From Torymus aiolomorphi (lineage: Eukaryota > Arthropoda > Insecta > Hymenoptera > Torymidae), in NCBI GenBank assembly GCA_036365515.1, contig CM070877.1:118207321-118271320 (forward strand): 64,000 nucleotides of DNA, given 5' to 3'. How positions within the stretch are numbered: the stretch's first letter is position 1; each line of letters opens with the position of its first letter. Under the pieces are notes generated by a model. The model was not told the DNA's origin. It searched no databases and saw only the letters and a program-made list of their open reading frames with translations. Below are positions 1-13,381 of this stretch, one piece after another. The position numbers and the translations under genes were made by a program.

Positions 1-1690
1 TAAGGGACGATTCTAGAGTGACGCCTGGAAAAAATGAGCTATTTTTAATGAATTTTCTTTTTAAAATTATTGCATTTATCGGTACAAACTTTTTTTTCAC
101 TGTAAGGTACACTCTTAGAGAATAGAAAACAATTTTTAGTAGTTGCATATAAATTTATATTTATCTAACAATGCATTATTATTTAAGTCCATGAAAAAAG
201 GGTGTTGCTGGCGGCGGTGTCCTTGAAATTTTGACTCAAACTTTGCAGAATTTGGATAAGTCGTTAATCGTAGTAGCAATCGAGTTATAACGAATTACTG
301 CCGTCCAGCTTATATGGTAGGTTGCATAATAGAGGTCCATATTCTACACCCCCTTAGGTACATAATTCTTTTGAATACGATTCAATTAATAACTAAAACT
401 AAATTTTTTTCTGCGTTGTATCTAAGAAAAATATATGTTCAATTATATGTTCAAAAATATATGTAAAATTTTAATTCTGAACGTAATCTGACTTTAGATT
501 ATACCTACTTACATTTTAGATGTACTAGATGTATAATAACATTTATAGTAGAGTGTTTTAAGCAAAACTTATAATTCTTGCAGTTGTGTAATTTTTACAA
601 GCCTCTGCGACAGTTGCTCTCCAGAGAATAATACAAACTAGCGAGTGATGAGTCTGGTTTCACATAACCTGCAATGTGTCGAGCTGAGCCCATGACAAAT
701 GTGACAATTTAAAAATCTTATATATCATTATTCGTTGATCATTATAGTGTGATGACTTCCAATATGGCACACTTGATTTTGGATGGCTATAAAAATTGAA
801 CAAAATATTATGTTAAAATTTCAGACTGATCAATCTCTAGAGAAATGTATTAAAAATAATATATCAGAGTTTTTAAGTGATGACGTAAGTAATTAAAAGA
901 ATACACCCTAAAAATGGAAATCAATAAAATTTCACAATTTTGAAAAATTGGTTTTTAATATGGATCTCTTTAATAAATTATGAAAATTTTTTAAAGAAAC
1001 ATACATTTAAGTATTTAAATATGTTTATTTGTATAAGAAGACAAGAAGCGTTCTCCGTATTCTAAGATTGTACAGTTACTTTATTATAACAAACAGTAGG
1101 AAATTATATAAATGCAGAGATTTATATAAATATCACTATAAAGGATTTTTCTGCAACAATAAATATAAATTATATTAAAAACATATTTATATTTTAATTT
1201 TAGAGAACATATTTTGAAAACATTCTATCCACGTGCCTCGTAGCCATCAAGAGAACAATTTGAAGGAAAAATTGTCGCATTAAAAAAGTACTTCAAGAGT
1301 ATCGTTATTAGTTTCTCCCGATTCGCTATCAGAATTTGAGTTCCAGACCGAAAAGGATAATTTAAAAATCGTAATATCACTACTACTTTTCGGATCATAC
1401 CGTCTTGGTCAGAGTTGTACCAAACTGCGGAAAACGACGTGACATAATATATACGATTCATTTCCGATCTAAATTAAACATCAATGCAAATCTAATAATG
1501 TAAGAAAATTGGATTCATTTTAGATTGACAATTGAATTATTATAAATGTAATTTTATTTAGTAATCAGACAGCTTGAATCACAACTCCTTTTGTGACTTA
1601 AATAAATAATGTTTCGCTGTTGATGATAATAATTATTCAGTGCCATCGCACGGCACAATCAGTGGCAAACTAGGTTAGGAATTGTTGCAG
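1..1690. other. AT-rich DNA without recognisable gene
   Basis: AT-rich sequence. Its only long reading frame, on the minus strand at 1225-1461, has no recognisable domain and low-complexity codon use, so I treat it as chance. No repeat structure is obvious. Confidence 0.5.
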
Positions 1691-1694
1691 GATT

Positions 1695-1840
1695 TTGTGA
1701 AAATACATGTAGGATTTTCAACAAAATATCCTATAAAATTTTCTATAGGATTGTCTACAGAATTCTCTATAGGATTCCTACAGAATTTCCTATAGAATTC
1801 TTACAGGACTTCCTGCAGAATTTTCTAGAGCATTTTTTCA
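1695..1840. repeat. Degenerate short tandem/palindromic repeat (CCTATAGAATT-like)
   Basis: The words TCCTATAGAATT and TCTATAGGATT, with variants such as CCTACAGAATT, alternate about every 15-20 bases. The unit is itself nearly palindromic, so the stretch could form cruciform-like structures. No coding potential. Confidence 0.6.
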
Positions 1841-2085
1841 TAAGGGAGCAAAATTCCATGAGGATTTCCCTGTTAAATCTTTTAATCTTTTAATAAGTAG
1901 AATACACAAACTAATTCTTAGTCACAGTAATGTTAAAATCCAAAAAGAATTATTTAGAAAAAATCAATCTTAAAAAATATGCTTTCCAAAGCATAAAATA
2001 TTTGCCCACTACCTCGACCCATGATACCAATTAGGATGAAAATACATTCGAAGCAGCTCGTTTTAGCTTACCCATACTCACCCTC

Positions 2086-2373
2086 GTCATCTTGTAGGCG
2101 AAGAATATTTTCCGAGGCGTAGAGAAGGAGGAGTAACGCCAGCCGCTTGGTAAAAGGAAAGAGGAAGGAGAGAGAAATCGCTCGAGCGCAATAAGTCAAA
2201 TCTTGTTTGCGAGCCGAGTTCTACTTTGGTTAAGGCAGAGAGAAGGAGAGGGCGCGCAAGCTTTCGGTGCGCTCGGGAGAGAGCTTGCACGCCGTGCCCC
2301 TGAGAGAGAAGCAGCATCTCTCGCTATCTCTCTCTCCCTCCCTCTCTCTTGCTCTCCCTCTCCCTCCCTCTCG

Positions 2374-2404
<31 letters not shown>

Positions 2405-2676
2405 CCGCGCTCGGATATGCTGGCGGCGAGAAGGACCTTTCTCATCGAGCGTATAATTAAAGCGGGCGCTGATTAAAAAAGTTGCCAGGCCCGTAAGATC
2501 ATTACGCGGGGCGACGCCGCCCTGCTAAGGTACTGCCCCCTCGGCGACGAGCAAGATTCTGCAGCGCGTGCGAGGGACCTAGACGCGCTCGCGTCGCGAT
2601 ATCCCAGGCTAGAAGTGCTTGCTCGCGCAGCTCCCCTCGGCGAATACACGGGCGTAATCCGGTTCTTCGGCTTTCC

Positions 2677-2707
<31 letters not shown>

Positions 2708-3230
2708 CTCATTGCAACGCGCGCGCGGCCTTCCTTTTTATATGTACACATTTTTCCTCTCTTTCTCTCTCTCACGCTTCTTTCTTTCTTCCTTCTTTCG
2801 ATTCTTCCTCTGTGCTTCGCTCCGTCTTTCTCGCTGCAATAATTATTCCAGCGTGAGCCATTGTTGCTGGCCCGTCTTGCGGAAATTCGAGACGAGCCAG
2901 GAAATGAAACGATCGCAAACGAAAGAGAAAGAGAAGCTGTGGGAGGGAGCAGCACCGGTGAGGGGGCTATTTCGTTTCGCGGACTGAGGGAGAAGAAGAG
3001 GAAAAAAGTTGGAGGATTCGCGAATAAACGAGCCGAGTGGGCTTAGGACTCTCTTTCTCTCTTGCCCCCCCCGTCTCTCTTCCTCCCGCTTTTTATTTAA
3101 ATCATTAAGAAGAGCCTTTTGTTCCGCAACCAGATTATTTGTTCTTTCCTTGAGTTCAGCGCGGCTATGCTCTTATCTGCTCTTTCATTTCCCGAGCCGC
3201 AGTGTGCTATTTCGCCGCTAAAGGAAAATT
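2086..3230. other. GC/CpG-rich island with (CT)n tracts
   Basis: Base composition switches abruptly from AT-rich to GC-rich with many CpG. Long pyrimidine tracts lie at about 2325-2404 and 2673-2710 and looser CT-rich DNA at 2750-2840. Between them is non-repetitive, TAAT-containing sequence (about 2440-2620). The several overlapping reading frames are Ser/Leu or Arg/Glu homopolymer translations of the tracts and not genes. It could be a regulatory island; no exon with convincing splice sites was found. Confidence 0.5.
2325..2404. repeat. (CT)n microsatellite
   Basis: Imperfect then perfect CT dinucleotide repeat. A second shorter tract is at 2673-2710. Confidence 0.9.
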
Positions 3231-5095
3231 AAATAATTGATTATCCAGCCACAACAAGAAGAAATGTATTTTACGATTAAAGGCCAAGGCATTTATTTCT
3301 TGTGTTTGCGCAAGATAACAAGCAATGCTTTGCATAAACATCTCTGTTTCGTTTCGACTTCGAAGATTATTTTCCTATTAGCTTGATGAACATTTCTTTG
3401 TAATTAATGAAGATATATTTTTTCTTCCCGTTTTTATATTATTCTGCTACATCTCATGCTCCAGATTCAAAAACTGACATTTCAAAACTAAGGAGTATTT
3501 ATATGATTTTTCATTTTCAAAAGGGAAGCTTTTTTACACAGTACCGCTATGGGAATCCGAGAGTAATTGAATGGAGCGATCTTATGCAAATCGAAGATCT
3601 TTTTAGCGAATTGTTTTTTTCATCTGTCAGGGAAGTAGATATCACATTTTGAAATAACGCATATTTAAACAATTGGTTGACCATGGCGCTTTTTTATTTT
3701 TTAACGGTCGAATTTTCCGATATTTCTTATAAAATATGTGGCCTGCAGAAACAGCGTACAAAATTAACAGAGACGCGTCGGACCAGAAGTGACATTTTTT
3801 ATCGTTTTAATCATACAAAAACTAACACTTTGGTGTAAGAATTCAATCGGTACATTTTATAATGAATAGAATATTCATATTTGAAGATATTTTAATCCCT
3901 CGGGTCGATTTGTACAAAATAATTGGTGCGATCTTGGATCTTTTCGCAATCCGACAGTACCGACAATATTCTTGGAACGCTCTCAGCAACCTTCATTTGC
4001 ATGAAATTTTCATAGGCGATGGCGTCGTAATACAAACAAAGCAATCAGGATTGTTGTGAGTTACTATAGAACAATACATTTGTTGTTTTTACCACGTAAA
4101 CAAGTAAGAAGATCTTAATATATCGGTTGTGTTATTCAGTGCAAGTCGCCAAGTCTTCTTTAAAAAATTGGAGAAAGAACTACGAAGTTACATTTTGCTA
4201 CGTAAAGAAGTTAATGTATTATTAGTTATTGTTTATTCTTCTAATTATTAGAAATTTAGATGGACAGCCTGAGAAGTCAGAGATTCGCAAAGATTACTTA
4301 TTGGTTCGTGCATTGCAATATTTCATGCTATCAATCGTTGTTTACGCATGAAACCGATTCGCAATCGTTACATGTTTTCAATACTCGAAATTCTGCCAAA
4401 TAAAGATAATTACGAATATGTATTAATCAATATGTAAAATAGGAAAAATAGGTTAAATAGCTTCTTTTTATTTTTATACGTTGATTTGAGTGATTTTATA
4501 TTAATTTCCAAGTTGCCTCTAAGCCATGTACAATTTGGCCCCTATTAATTAGGGGTGAAGTTATACAAAGCAGTTATTTTCAAAGTAAAATTAAAATTTT
4601 TTTTAATAAAATAATCATCTGAAAAATTCACAGTCTCTGAAAACCTTAAAGGTAACTCCTGTTCACGAGGGAATTAATTTTACGTAAACTAGACAGAGTG
4701 AAAAATTATTAAAAATGAAGCATACAAAACCGCCCCACTCTTCTTCTACAGTAAATTTCTTTTTTTATAAGACAACAAAATTTACTTATTTTTCATCATA
4801 ATTCCTTTAATTCAATCAATTTTTAATAAGTATAAGATGTTTGAGGACGGTAAGTAGAAAGGGGTTTATAACGGTTCTAAACTTTTCATCTAGTTTAATG
4901 GAAAAATGAAAAGTTCGCCTCGCCCTCTAATAATCCACTTAGGCGAAATTCAAAAACGTATGTTAATATCAGCATTAAATGTACGACTAAAGATTATCAT
5001 AATTCCATCGTGAAACTTGAATGGGAAACCGAGGAAAGTTATTACTCGCATCTGCATGCTTTAGCGGTGGAAAATTTTCTCAATTTTAGAAAACT
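3230..5095. other. AT-rich DNA without recognisable gene
   Basis: AT-rich; the short plus-strand frames at 3407-3652 and 3862-4059 lack domains and look random. I see no repeat or RNA gene. Confidence 0.5.
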
Positions 5096-5462
5096 CACGT
5101 TCGAACGTCGGTGCGCCGTCTCCCCGTTTACTCCATCGTTTTGCTGGGCATGAAGTTTCCATCACTCACCCCCGGCCGGAGCGCCATTAAAACGAGAGCC
5201 CGGCCGCGCGCAGACTTATACACTCTCTCGGCGCTCTGCTCGCTTCGGCTAAAGGAAAAAATCTACCTACAGAGAGCAGCCCCGGGACGGAGGAGCAAGA
5301 CTCTTGTAGGGTGCGCAAACGAGTTATTTGCATCGGAAAATTGCAATATAAGAAGAGTCGAGAATCGATGAAGCTCCTACCTTCCCAATCGAATATCGAG
5401 CCGGTCGCTCTAACGAATTTCCCTTTACACGCGAGTATCTTGAAGCCCTTGCCACTTTTCAT
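5096..5462. other. Small GC-rich island
   Basis: A CpG-containing block between AT-rich flanks. Overlapping frames exist on both strands but none shows a domain, and they are probably fortuitous. Candidate non-coding regulatory island. Confidence 0.4.
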
Positions 5463-6235
5463 TCGATATTCTTTTAATTCATTTTCCCAGCGAAAAAGTC
5501 TTCATGATAAGTTTAATTGGAAATATTGAGATTTCATTTTATTGAATTTCAAATGTAACTTCAATTTTATTTATACTTTTTCTAATGAAAACTATCGGCA
5601 TATGTTAATTCAACAGTGCTGCATCTGTTACGAGTAGAAGTTTTCGACGGATAATGTTCAAGCTCAATGATGATATATGAATTTTTTCGACCAACTTATT
5701 AATCGAAACTTAACTCATTCATATACGTAACGCATCATTAAATTAAAAATAAAACCTGTTCGAAATATATAATTTTTCAGGATGTTATATATTTTTATAT
5801 CTTTGTAAATAAATTATAATGATCTTCCTTCATTTATTTGGGGTTAACGTATGCCAATGAAGGCATGCAATATAACATCAACTTCATCTTAAAAATATTG
5901 GAAATTTTATCTTATGCTACCCCAACGAACTCTTGCAGGTATTGAATAAAAACATATCGTTGTAATTATATAAACAGATTTTTAAAGATTTAGTGAATAG
6001 CATGGTAGAGTAATGATAAGAAGAATCCTAAAACACAATTAATTTCCAATATGATTTCTGTAATATCCGGTGTACATGAAATTAAAAGAATATAAAAAAT
6101 AAGCTGTATAATGTAAGTCAGAAATATGAAGCTTTTAAAATGAACGTAGTAAATACATTTGCTCGTTAACTAAAAGAGTGGCAAGATTTTTGAAGCACCC
6201 TCATTTCGGCATAATTATCCGAAAAATGCTTAATA
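5463..6235. other. AT-rich DNA without recognisable gene
   Basis: Nothing recognisable: no long frame, repeat or RNA-like structure. Confidence 0.5.
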
Positions 6236-7480
6236 AAAAATCTCGGCCGGGTGACCTTTGAAATTCTCGCATTTCCGGCGAGTCGGGGCGAACGGCATTA
6301 TCAGCGCCCATTTCATGAACTCCCTCCGCATCCACACTCCCTTGCTCTCCATCCTCCTCCCCGGCTCCGTCAAATTATACGTCCATATTTTTATTATCTC
6401 GGTTCTCAGGGGCGCGCCCCCGCGACCAAACGAACCCGGCCGCCGCGAGCGAGACAGAGCGAGGGACTTTCTTAAAATTCAATATTAGCCCGCGGGCCGC
6501 CGTCCTTCGCCATCTTCGTTGCGCCAAGTTGCGCGGGAGCGAGCGAGACAGCGAGCTTGCGCACGAGCGTGAAAGGGAGAAGCAGTCGGGAGAGGAGAGA
6601 GAGGGGAAAAATATAATAAAAAAGACGCACGCGACAATGACGGAGCGCGGAGTGGGCATAAATGAAATGCACGCTGAGAAACAATGAGCGGTGGAAGAGA
6701 GAGAAAGAGAGAGGGGGGAGGGCGAAAGAAAATTGTGTAACGTCGAAGAAAGTCGAGTCGGGCGCTTTCTCGCTAAATACAGAGATAAGGGATCGGCGAG
6801 ATAGAGCGAGAAAGAAAGCTGAGGGCTGCGCGAGCGGGGGCAGGAGCCCGCGCCATCCACCCTCCCGCTCGGCTCTTTCTCCCTCGACGGCCCCGGCGGA
6901 ACCACCCTTCTCGCCCCGCCGCGTCGTGGCGCGGGGCTCACCAGGGCGAAAGAGAGAAAGCGCGCGCCGTTACCATGGCGATTCTTTTGCTTGACAGGTG
7001 GCGACCCTGCCGGGGCGCGCGGCCGCGCGAACCAATCGCGCACGGAGAAAAAATATTCAATCACGCGTCAAGGACTCGCAGGGGGGTTGGCGCCGAGCTA
7101 CGGGGGTGGCCGGGGCGGGAGGGGGAGCAAAGGAGGCGCGCTCTTTTTCTCCGTCTGACGTGCGCTCTTTTGCAAAGGGGCTCGTGCCCCGGCGCTCCAA
7201 CCCCCGCCTACTACCCCCCTCCTCCCGCCGGGGAGAGAAAGAGAAAGACCACTCGATGCGGGAATAATAAAATGCCCGGGATTACATATTCAAAATCAAT
7301 GGCCGAACAAAGGGGGTGGCTCCCGAGGAGAAAGAGAACCGAGCCCTGAAAGAAATCGCCCTCGGACGGCCGACATTTTGCCCCCCGCGATTGCCAAGTC
7401 CAGTTTTCCTCATTTTTTCCTGCTCCTTGGAATTTTTACTCCATTTTTTCCAGGCGTTGACTGCTCTCACTCCCGTGTCT
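6236..7480. other. GC/CpG-rich island with GA-rich strand asymmetry
   Basis: Strongly GC-rich, purine-biased on the plus strand (GAGAGA, GGGG), with many CpG. The minus-strand 229-codon frame at 6375-7064 is Ser/Leu/Arg-rich low complexity and lacks a domain. Non-repetitive patches near 6960-7070 and 7250-7300 look like possible conserved non-coding elements. No gene is called. Confidence 0.5.
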
Positions 7481-8430
7481 TCGCTGCACTGAAAAATATT
7501 AATACCGTTAGATCAAAAAAATATATATAATGTGAAATTTATCGTTATTACGAGATTAGTATAGCTTAATAAAGATACTATAAGAAAAAATTTAGAAGTT
7601 GTAAGATGAAAAATACATCTTCCGGGAGATATAATCCGAAATAAGCCCCAACGCGATAAAAAGTACATAAAAGTGTCAAGTTTCGCGTAAAAAGTTTATC
7701 ATGATGCGAAGTTGAACGCCAATCGCGACTTTACAGTCTGGGATGACACGTTATCCAATCACCGAAAAAATTTACATACGCGTCATTAATTATAACTATA
7801 AAACACATTGGGTTGATCGTGTCGCGTTTATGTTACGCACGTAATAGCATGCGCAATACGTAAAACTTTTGGACCAACAAAAAAAAAAATATACAGAGTT
7901 TCGAGATTGCGCACAAGTGCTTATAGGAAAAGTAAATTACTTATTAATATACGCGCACTTGGAAATATACGCATACTTGGAAATATCCTTTAATTTCTTC
8001 ATTATCTGATAACGAGAAAATTAACGAGCAAGCTCATTACGAGATAATGAGAGCGGCACTCGGCAGCAGAGCTCCAGAATTTATTTACTTTCGTACTAAT
8101 ACGAACTGCTCTTTAAATTTGCCTCTGCTTTTAATTAGTAAAAACTCGAAATAACAGTGGTTGTTTCCATTAAATTCCATTTTTGATTTCTTAAAACGAA
8201 TTAACGAGAAATGTTTTGAAAAACCAAAAATCAACCACATATACCACTAAACGAATAATAAGCAAAGATTACACTACTAGAGCATAATAAAAGATAGAAT
8301 TATATATATATATAGCAATGCATTAATGATGTTCATTCAACAAAATTTCTGCTAATATAATATAAATTTACGTATCATAAGTTTTATAACTTAACGTATA
8401 TTTTAAAGTTCCTAATTAATATAGTTCGCG
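7481..8430. other. AT-rich DNA without recognisable gene
   Basis: Nothing recognisable beyond A/T runs and a short (TA)n near 8300. Confidence 0.5.
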
Positions 8431-9190
8431 CGCACTTCATTGTGCACTTATTTTTTTTAGCAGACGAGCAAAAAACGTACCGACGAAAGAATAGAAAAGC
8501 GCAGACGTGGCGTATAATCCCGTAACTCGCCGGTGGGCTCATTAATCACAGGCTGCTTAATAATGATGTAAACTCTCTTCCCTCGAGGAAGCATTTTCAA
8601 TTATTAGCCGTTTAGAGCCCGTTTGTTATACAAGCGATTTAACGAGAATGACTTGCCGGCGCGCGCGCTCCAGGGGGAAGCGTGCTCGAAAGAGCGAGAG
8701 AGAGAGAGAGAGAGAGCGATAGAGAGAGAGAAGCGCCATCACGGCGACTAGCTTTTAAAGTATCCACGCGGAGAGAATCGGGCTGAAGGATAATTTCACA
8801 GACAATCGGCCAAGAAACGCCCCGGAGATACTTTACTCTGGCAGGCGAGCGCGCGAGTTAATCAGGAGTCTAATTGACTACGCGGACAATGAGATTAATG
8901 GCCGCGTCCTCATCGTCGAGCGACTAGCCGCGTCGATATCGACTGAACGAAGGGAAAAGCTGCCCGCGTGAGTTTGTAAAAAATTCATTCAGAAAGGAGA
9001 CGATCACTCGCGGAAGACATCCCACCATCCAGATAACTCGAGGAAAATTGAATTCTCGTCCGCGAAATTCGCCAGTCGTCATGTAATGTGCGCTCGTTCA
9101 TTCCGCGATTATAATCGAGAATTTTACCTTTTTCACTATGAGCGCAGACAAGCAAGCAGGAGGACGACGTTTTTTTTCTTGTTATCGACA
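8431..9190. other. GC-rich island with TAAT-bearing non-repetitive blocks
   Basis: Contains a (GA)n tract at about 8692-8731. Two information-rich patches (about 8520-8660 and 8800-8950) are non-repetitive and carry several ATTA/TAAT cores, as homeodomain-bound enhancers often do. That reading is inference; conservation in related genomes would decide. No coding frame of merit. Confidence 0.4.
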
Positions 9191-9271
9191 TAATGATTTA
9201 TGAGTTTTTACATAAAATGTAAAGTTGATCATTATCATTGATATTTAGTGGATTAAAGACAGCAAGACGGC

Positions 9272-9297
9272 CATTATATATATATATATATATATAA
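9272..9297. repeat. (TA)n microsatellite
   Basis: Perfect TA dinucleotide tract. Confidence 0.9.
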
Positions 9298-9364
9298 CTT
9301 ATATTTGAAACACTTTGACTTGAGAAAAAATGAGTAAAACTGATAAAATTACAGATAAATATTT

Positions 9365-9575
9365 TTAAGGTGATGTGATACCCACGCTATTACTCAATTA
9401 TCGGTTCCCGTTTTTCTCCTTCAATTTTAAACTTTTTGAAAAAAACTCTTTGACACGTTTTAAATTAAATAAAGAACTACAACGTATCAAAGAGTTTTTT
9501 TCTTAAAATTAAAAATTGAATGAGAAAAACGGGAACCAAATTTTGGGTAATAGTGTCAGTATCGCATCACCTTAA
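9365..9575. mobile_element. Foldback MITE with TTAA ends
   Basis: About 211 bp whose halves are inverted repeats. It opens TTAAGGTGATGTGATA and closes with the inverse TATCGCATCACCTTAA. The TTAA at both edges suits a piggyBac-type target duplication. No coding capacity, so non-autonomous. Confidence 0.75.
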
Positions 9576-10010
9576 AGATTGGAAAGTGATTTTATTAACA
9601 TTTCTTCAATCGATTTTGGCACTGCATTTAAAATAATAATAACTATATAACGTTTTTTATATACAACGTGGCTAATTAAATTACTAATTGATCACTGCAC
9701 ACAAAGTCGCTCGCTGTCGTTGCATAAATTATATGATCAGGTGAAGTATACAAAAAATAATTCCGGTTTTTGCTTTCAAAAATAGATTTATGTACGTATA
9801 ACCGAAGAAACTTTGAATAATTGCTCTGTATCACGCAGACCTTCCATGTTATGCAATTGCTGTTTTCTTCCTTTGCAAACTTAAGAGGTTCATATCCATA
9901 CATATATAGAATTATTACACCGTAACTTGAACTGTCGATATGGAACGTGAACTTGACAAACAAAAAAAATGATTAAAAATGGCAAGGAAAATACCGAACA
10001 AATAAGGATC
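9576..10010. other. AT-rich DNA without recognisable gene
   Basis: A minus-strand frame (9676-9963) is open but shows no domain. Nothing else seen. Confidence 0.45.
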
Positions 10011-10335
10011 GCGTTGGGCGAGCGCACACAGAGATGAAATGAAAGCCGCATGGTTATTCGGATGGCCGGCCGATTGTAAACTGGCCCCTTGCATTTTGCA
10101 TGAGGAACGAAAGGGTTACCCTTTCGTCGCCGCTTACGCACTCGCACACACACACATACGTGGAGGGGACGTCGAGAGAGCGATGTGGACCGCGTCCGGC
10201 ATATAAGATTTTTGCGTATACCCCCGTCTCCATGTGTTTCTTTTGAAATGCGCTCATTGGGCGAGAGCCCGGATACCACTCTTTCTTTCTCTTCTCTCTT
10301 CCTCCCTCTTCCTCTTTAGCATTCGCCATCAGAAA
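10010..10335. other. GC-rich island with pyrimidine tract
   Basis: CpG-containing block ending in CT-rich sequence (10278-10318). Overlapping minus-strand frames are unlikely to be coding. Confidence 0.4.
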
Positions 10336-11914
10336 TACCATTAGAAATTAATCTAAGCTTGTATTAATATGTAAACAATGCACTAGGCAATCATACTTTC
10401 TATTCATATTTGATATTGCAGAGATAAAGCTTCAACATAGTTATTTGAACTGTCAGTTCATTGCAATTATAAATTTGCACATTACGTACTCTACAGATAA
10501 ATATTCGGTAATAGTGATTACAGACGAGATAAACAATGACGTTTATCTCAAAGTTGTTTAGAAACATCTTTGTACGTGAATAAGTTAAAAAAAAATGTTA
10601 TGTGCTTGCGCATATTTGTATATGATAGATGTGTGTTATTTAAGCAGTTCAAATTGTTTTTGTCTATATTACATTTTTTGTATAATTGAGGTCTTATTCT
10701 TTCATTATCTTACATGTTTATAGACAAATTTTTTATTTTATTATATAGTTTTAATGATTAAAAATATGCAACTCATATGAGATATATTTTTGTAGTACCA
10801 AGAAAGCCATTTGCTAAAATTACTTTACTTTTAGATTACAAAATAGGAAAAGAGATAGAAAATGTAACATATTACCGTTGTATCTGTAAGTTAGTAGGTA
10901 CAAAATAAAACATTTTAATTATTGAAATACGATTTAACAAAAATTGTATAATTTCTTTTAAATTTATTTATATTATAACTGTAGTCGCTAATATAATCTG
11001 TGATGCAAATTTGCAATGATGCAAAATAAAGATACTTTATATACAAGTTCCTTAAAAATAATTTAATATTTAATTTCCGAAAAACGTATTTCTTAAAACA
11101 GTATATTAAAAACATGTTAAGTTAAATTCCTATTAATTTTTTGTCAATTTAGTATACTAAATATAATCAGCGAACTTCAATTTATACCGTTGCTTCTAGC
11201 AGTACGATATCGACAATGTGGCTATATAGCCACGCAATGGCGGCGATTCTCCGCTGCCCTTTCATGTCTTTGATCCGAACTGTACTTAATAAAATATGAA
11301 ATATCTTTTAAAAACAATATTGAATATTAAAATTATAAATATGAAACTAATGTTTTATATAAATATTTTTCGGTACATTTACACCGATGTTAATTTAGGT
11401 TTTTACCGTACTAAATTGATTTTACTGTACTTTTTCACAACTAATATTGGGAGAATTTATTAATATTAACGTAACACATAACTTTAATTAGATTGAGTTT
11501 ATCTATCTATTTATATATTTTTTCGTAATTCTCTGAAGGAATATATATATTCATGACTGGTCTAAATGCCCGTCGATGAGACTTCAAACTATAAATTATG
11601 AATATTTCAAAAGCTAATGATTGAATCTTGGTGAAATTTCACATTTCATATATTTCCTACATTATGCATTACTCCTACTATAAATTTAAAGTTGATTTAC
11701 GAATTTATTTCTGAGAAATAACAATTAAAAAAAAATCACACAAAAATTTTTATCTCAAATATCTCGAAAAATTATTATTTCTATAAACTACAAACTACAT
11801 CATAGAGCAGCAAAAATACTACCTCTCCATAAAATTTAATTTAATACATTTTTGAATATCAGTATAATGCACTTTGAATCTATTTATTTTAATTCGGAAA
11901 TATTTCTGTTTATT
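10336..11914. other. AT-rich DNA without recognisable gene
   Basis: AT-rich; no frame with a recognisable domain, no clear repeat. Confidence 0.5.
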
Positions 11915-12520
11915 CCCTGGTGGAAACTGACTTCATTATTTGCCTAATAAATAGCTAGTTTTAGTGGGGTATAACCAAAAACTAGCCACTTTTCTTGGAT
12001 ATTTCTATCTATCAATGAAATAATTTTTCCAACATTATTCGACCATTTAATAGATTGAAAATAGAAAGACGTTTTTTAAAGATTTACACAAGCTTATTTT
12101 TAACTATTTCAAAGGTATTAAAATTGGAGAGAAAAAGAAACTGTTGGTCAGTTTTTTTAGTTAGAAAATGGCTAGTAGAAGGCTTGTTCTTATGACGAGG
12201 AGTGAGAGAGACAGAATCTAATAGAAAAATATGGGTTTCAGTTAATATCTAAGAAAGGAGTGCTGTAAATCATTTTTTAGTTTGCGTTTATTGTTTACAT
12301 TTTTGTAAGCTATCTATTACAATTGAATGCTTTTAAATGTAACGTCAAGTCTATGAATAAATTTAAATTGAATATTTTGAGGTTATACCATTCTGTTTCC
12401 AATCTATTAAATGGGCGAATAATAGAGGAAAAAGCGTTTCAATATGGCCATTAACTATACATTTATTCTAGCTATTTACTGACTTTCTGACCATTTCGTA
12501 ATAGGCAAATTTCTACCAGG
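11915..12520. mobile_element. MITE, CCCTGGTRGAAA family, about 0.6 kb
   Basis: Starts CCCTGGTGGAAACTGA and ends with the inverse-type TTTCTACCAGG. Internal sequence, including GAGTGAGAGAGACAGAATC, is shared with the two copies at 30.9-32.0 kb. No coding region. The ends resemble the 0.25-kb elements at 17.9 and 38.1 kb. Confidence 0.75.
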
Positions 12521-12944
12521 ATTATATAATAAAAATACTATAAAATGTTAACGTTTTTAATTTAGACCACTTTCGAAAGTCTTTGTATGAGCTATATACA
12601 GCTTGTTAGAATACGTTGTCCAGTTTCTTTTATTTACTGTAATGGAGGCAATTATTGATTAGTACTCAAATAATGATCATTTCTCACGAAAATGGTTTTA
12701 CCTGTTGTGAATGATGAAAATTGAATATTAACGTCATTTAACTACAATTACTTGTAGAAAAATGCAGGTGGTGTATATAAAAAGTTTTATTAATATACCC
12801 TTTTAAAGATATAAAATTGCTCATAAATTGGATCTTGTTGTTTGCTTAGTTGATCATTATTTGGGTTCGTGACAGTATTATTTTTGTAACAACAATTGTA
12901 TTGTTTATATTGTGGCACACTCTTTTACAATTGGCATACACAAG
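12521..12944. other. AT-rich DNA without recognisable gene
   Basis: Nothing recognisable. Confidence 0.5.
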
Positions 12945-13381
12945 CTCCTGGGGGGGTGGGGGGTTCAAAGTTTAGACGATTCACTTTAAAATTGAAATCA
13001 ACTATAGACGTTTTTTAATTCGACATATGGTACTGCAGATTGTTCTTAATTTCGAGATTCTGAATTACAAAAATCATATTTTCGAATCTAACAATTCACC
13101 TACTGTCCAAAACATCGAATTTCATTAATAGAATTTTAATAGGGATACAATAAAGATATTTCGAAATAAATCATTAGAAACAAGTTATATTTGCTTTGAA
13201 ATCGTATTGATGAAATTCGATGTTTTGGACAGTAGATGAATTGTTAGGTTCGAAAATATGATTTTCGTAATTTAGAATTTCGAAATTAAGAACAATCTGT
13301 ATTAGCATATGTCTAACTGAAAAACGTCTATAGTTGACTTCAATTTTAAAGTCAATCTTCTAAACTTTGGACCCTCCCAAG
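12945..13381. mobile_element. Foldback element, about 0.43 kb
   Basis: Two inverted arms of roughly 180 bases, e.g. CAAAGTTTAGA near the left end and TCTAAACTTTG near the right, and TGTCCAAAACATCGAAT mirrored by ATTCGATGTTTTGGACA. They meet near 13150. Typical non-autonomous hairpin element; class unknown. Confidence 0.75.

Noticed and set aside
2203..2955. Several overlapping frames of 60-160 codons on both strands
   Set aside because: They translate CT/GA tracts into Ser-Leu or Arg-Glu runs and have no domain.
6375..7064. 229-codon minus-strand frame
   Set aside because: Low-complexity Ser/Arg/Leu/Pro in a GC island where stops are rare; no homology recognised.
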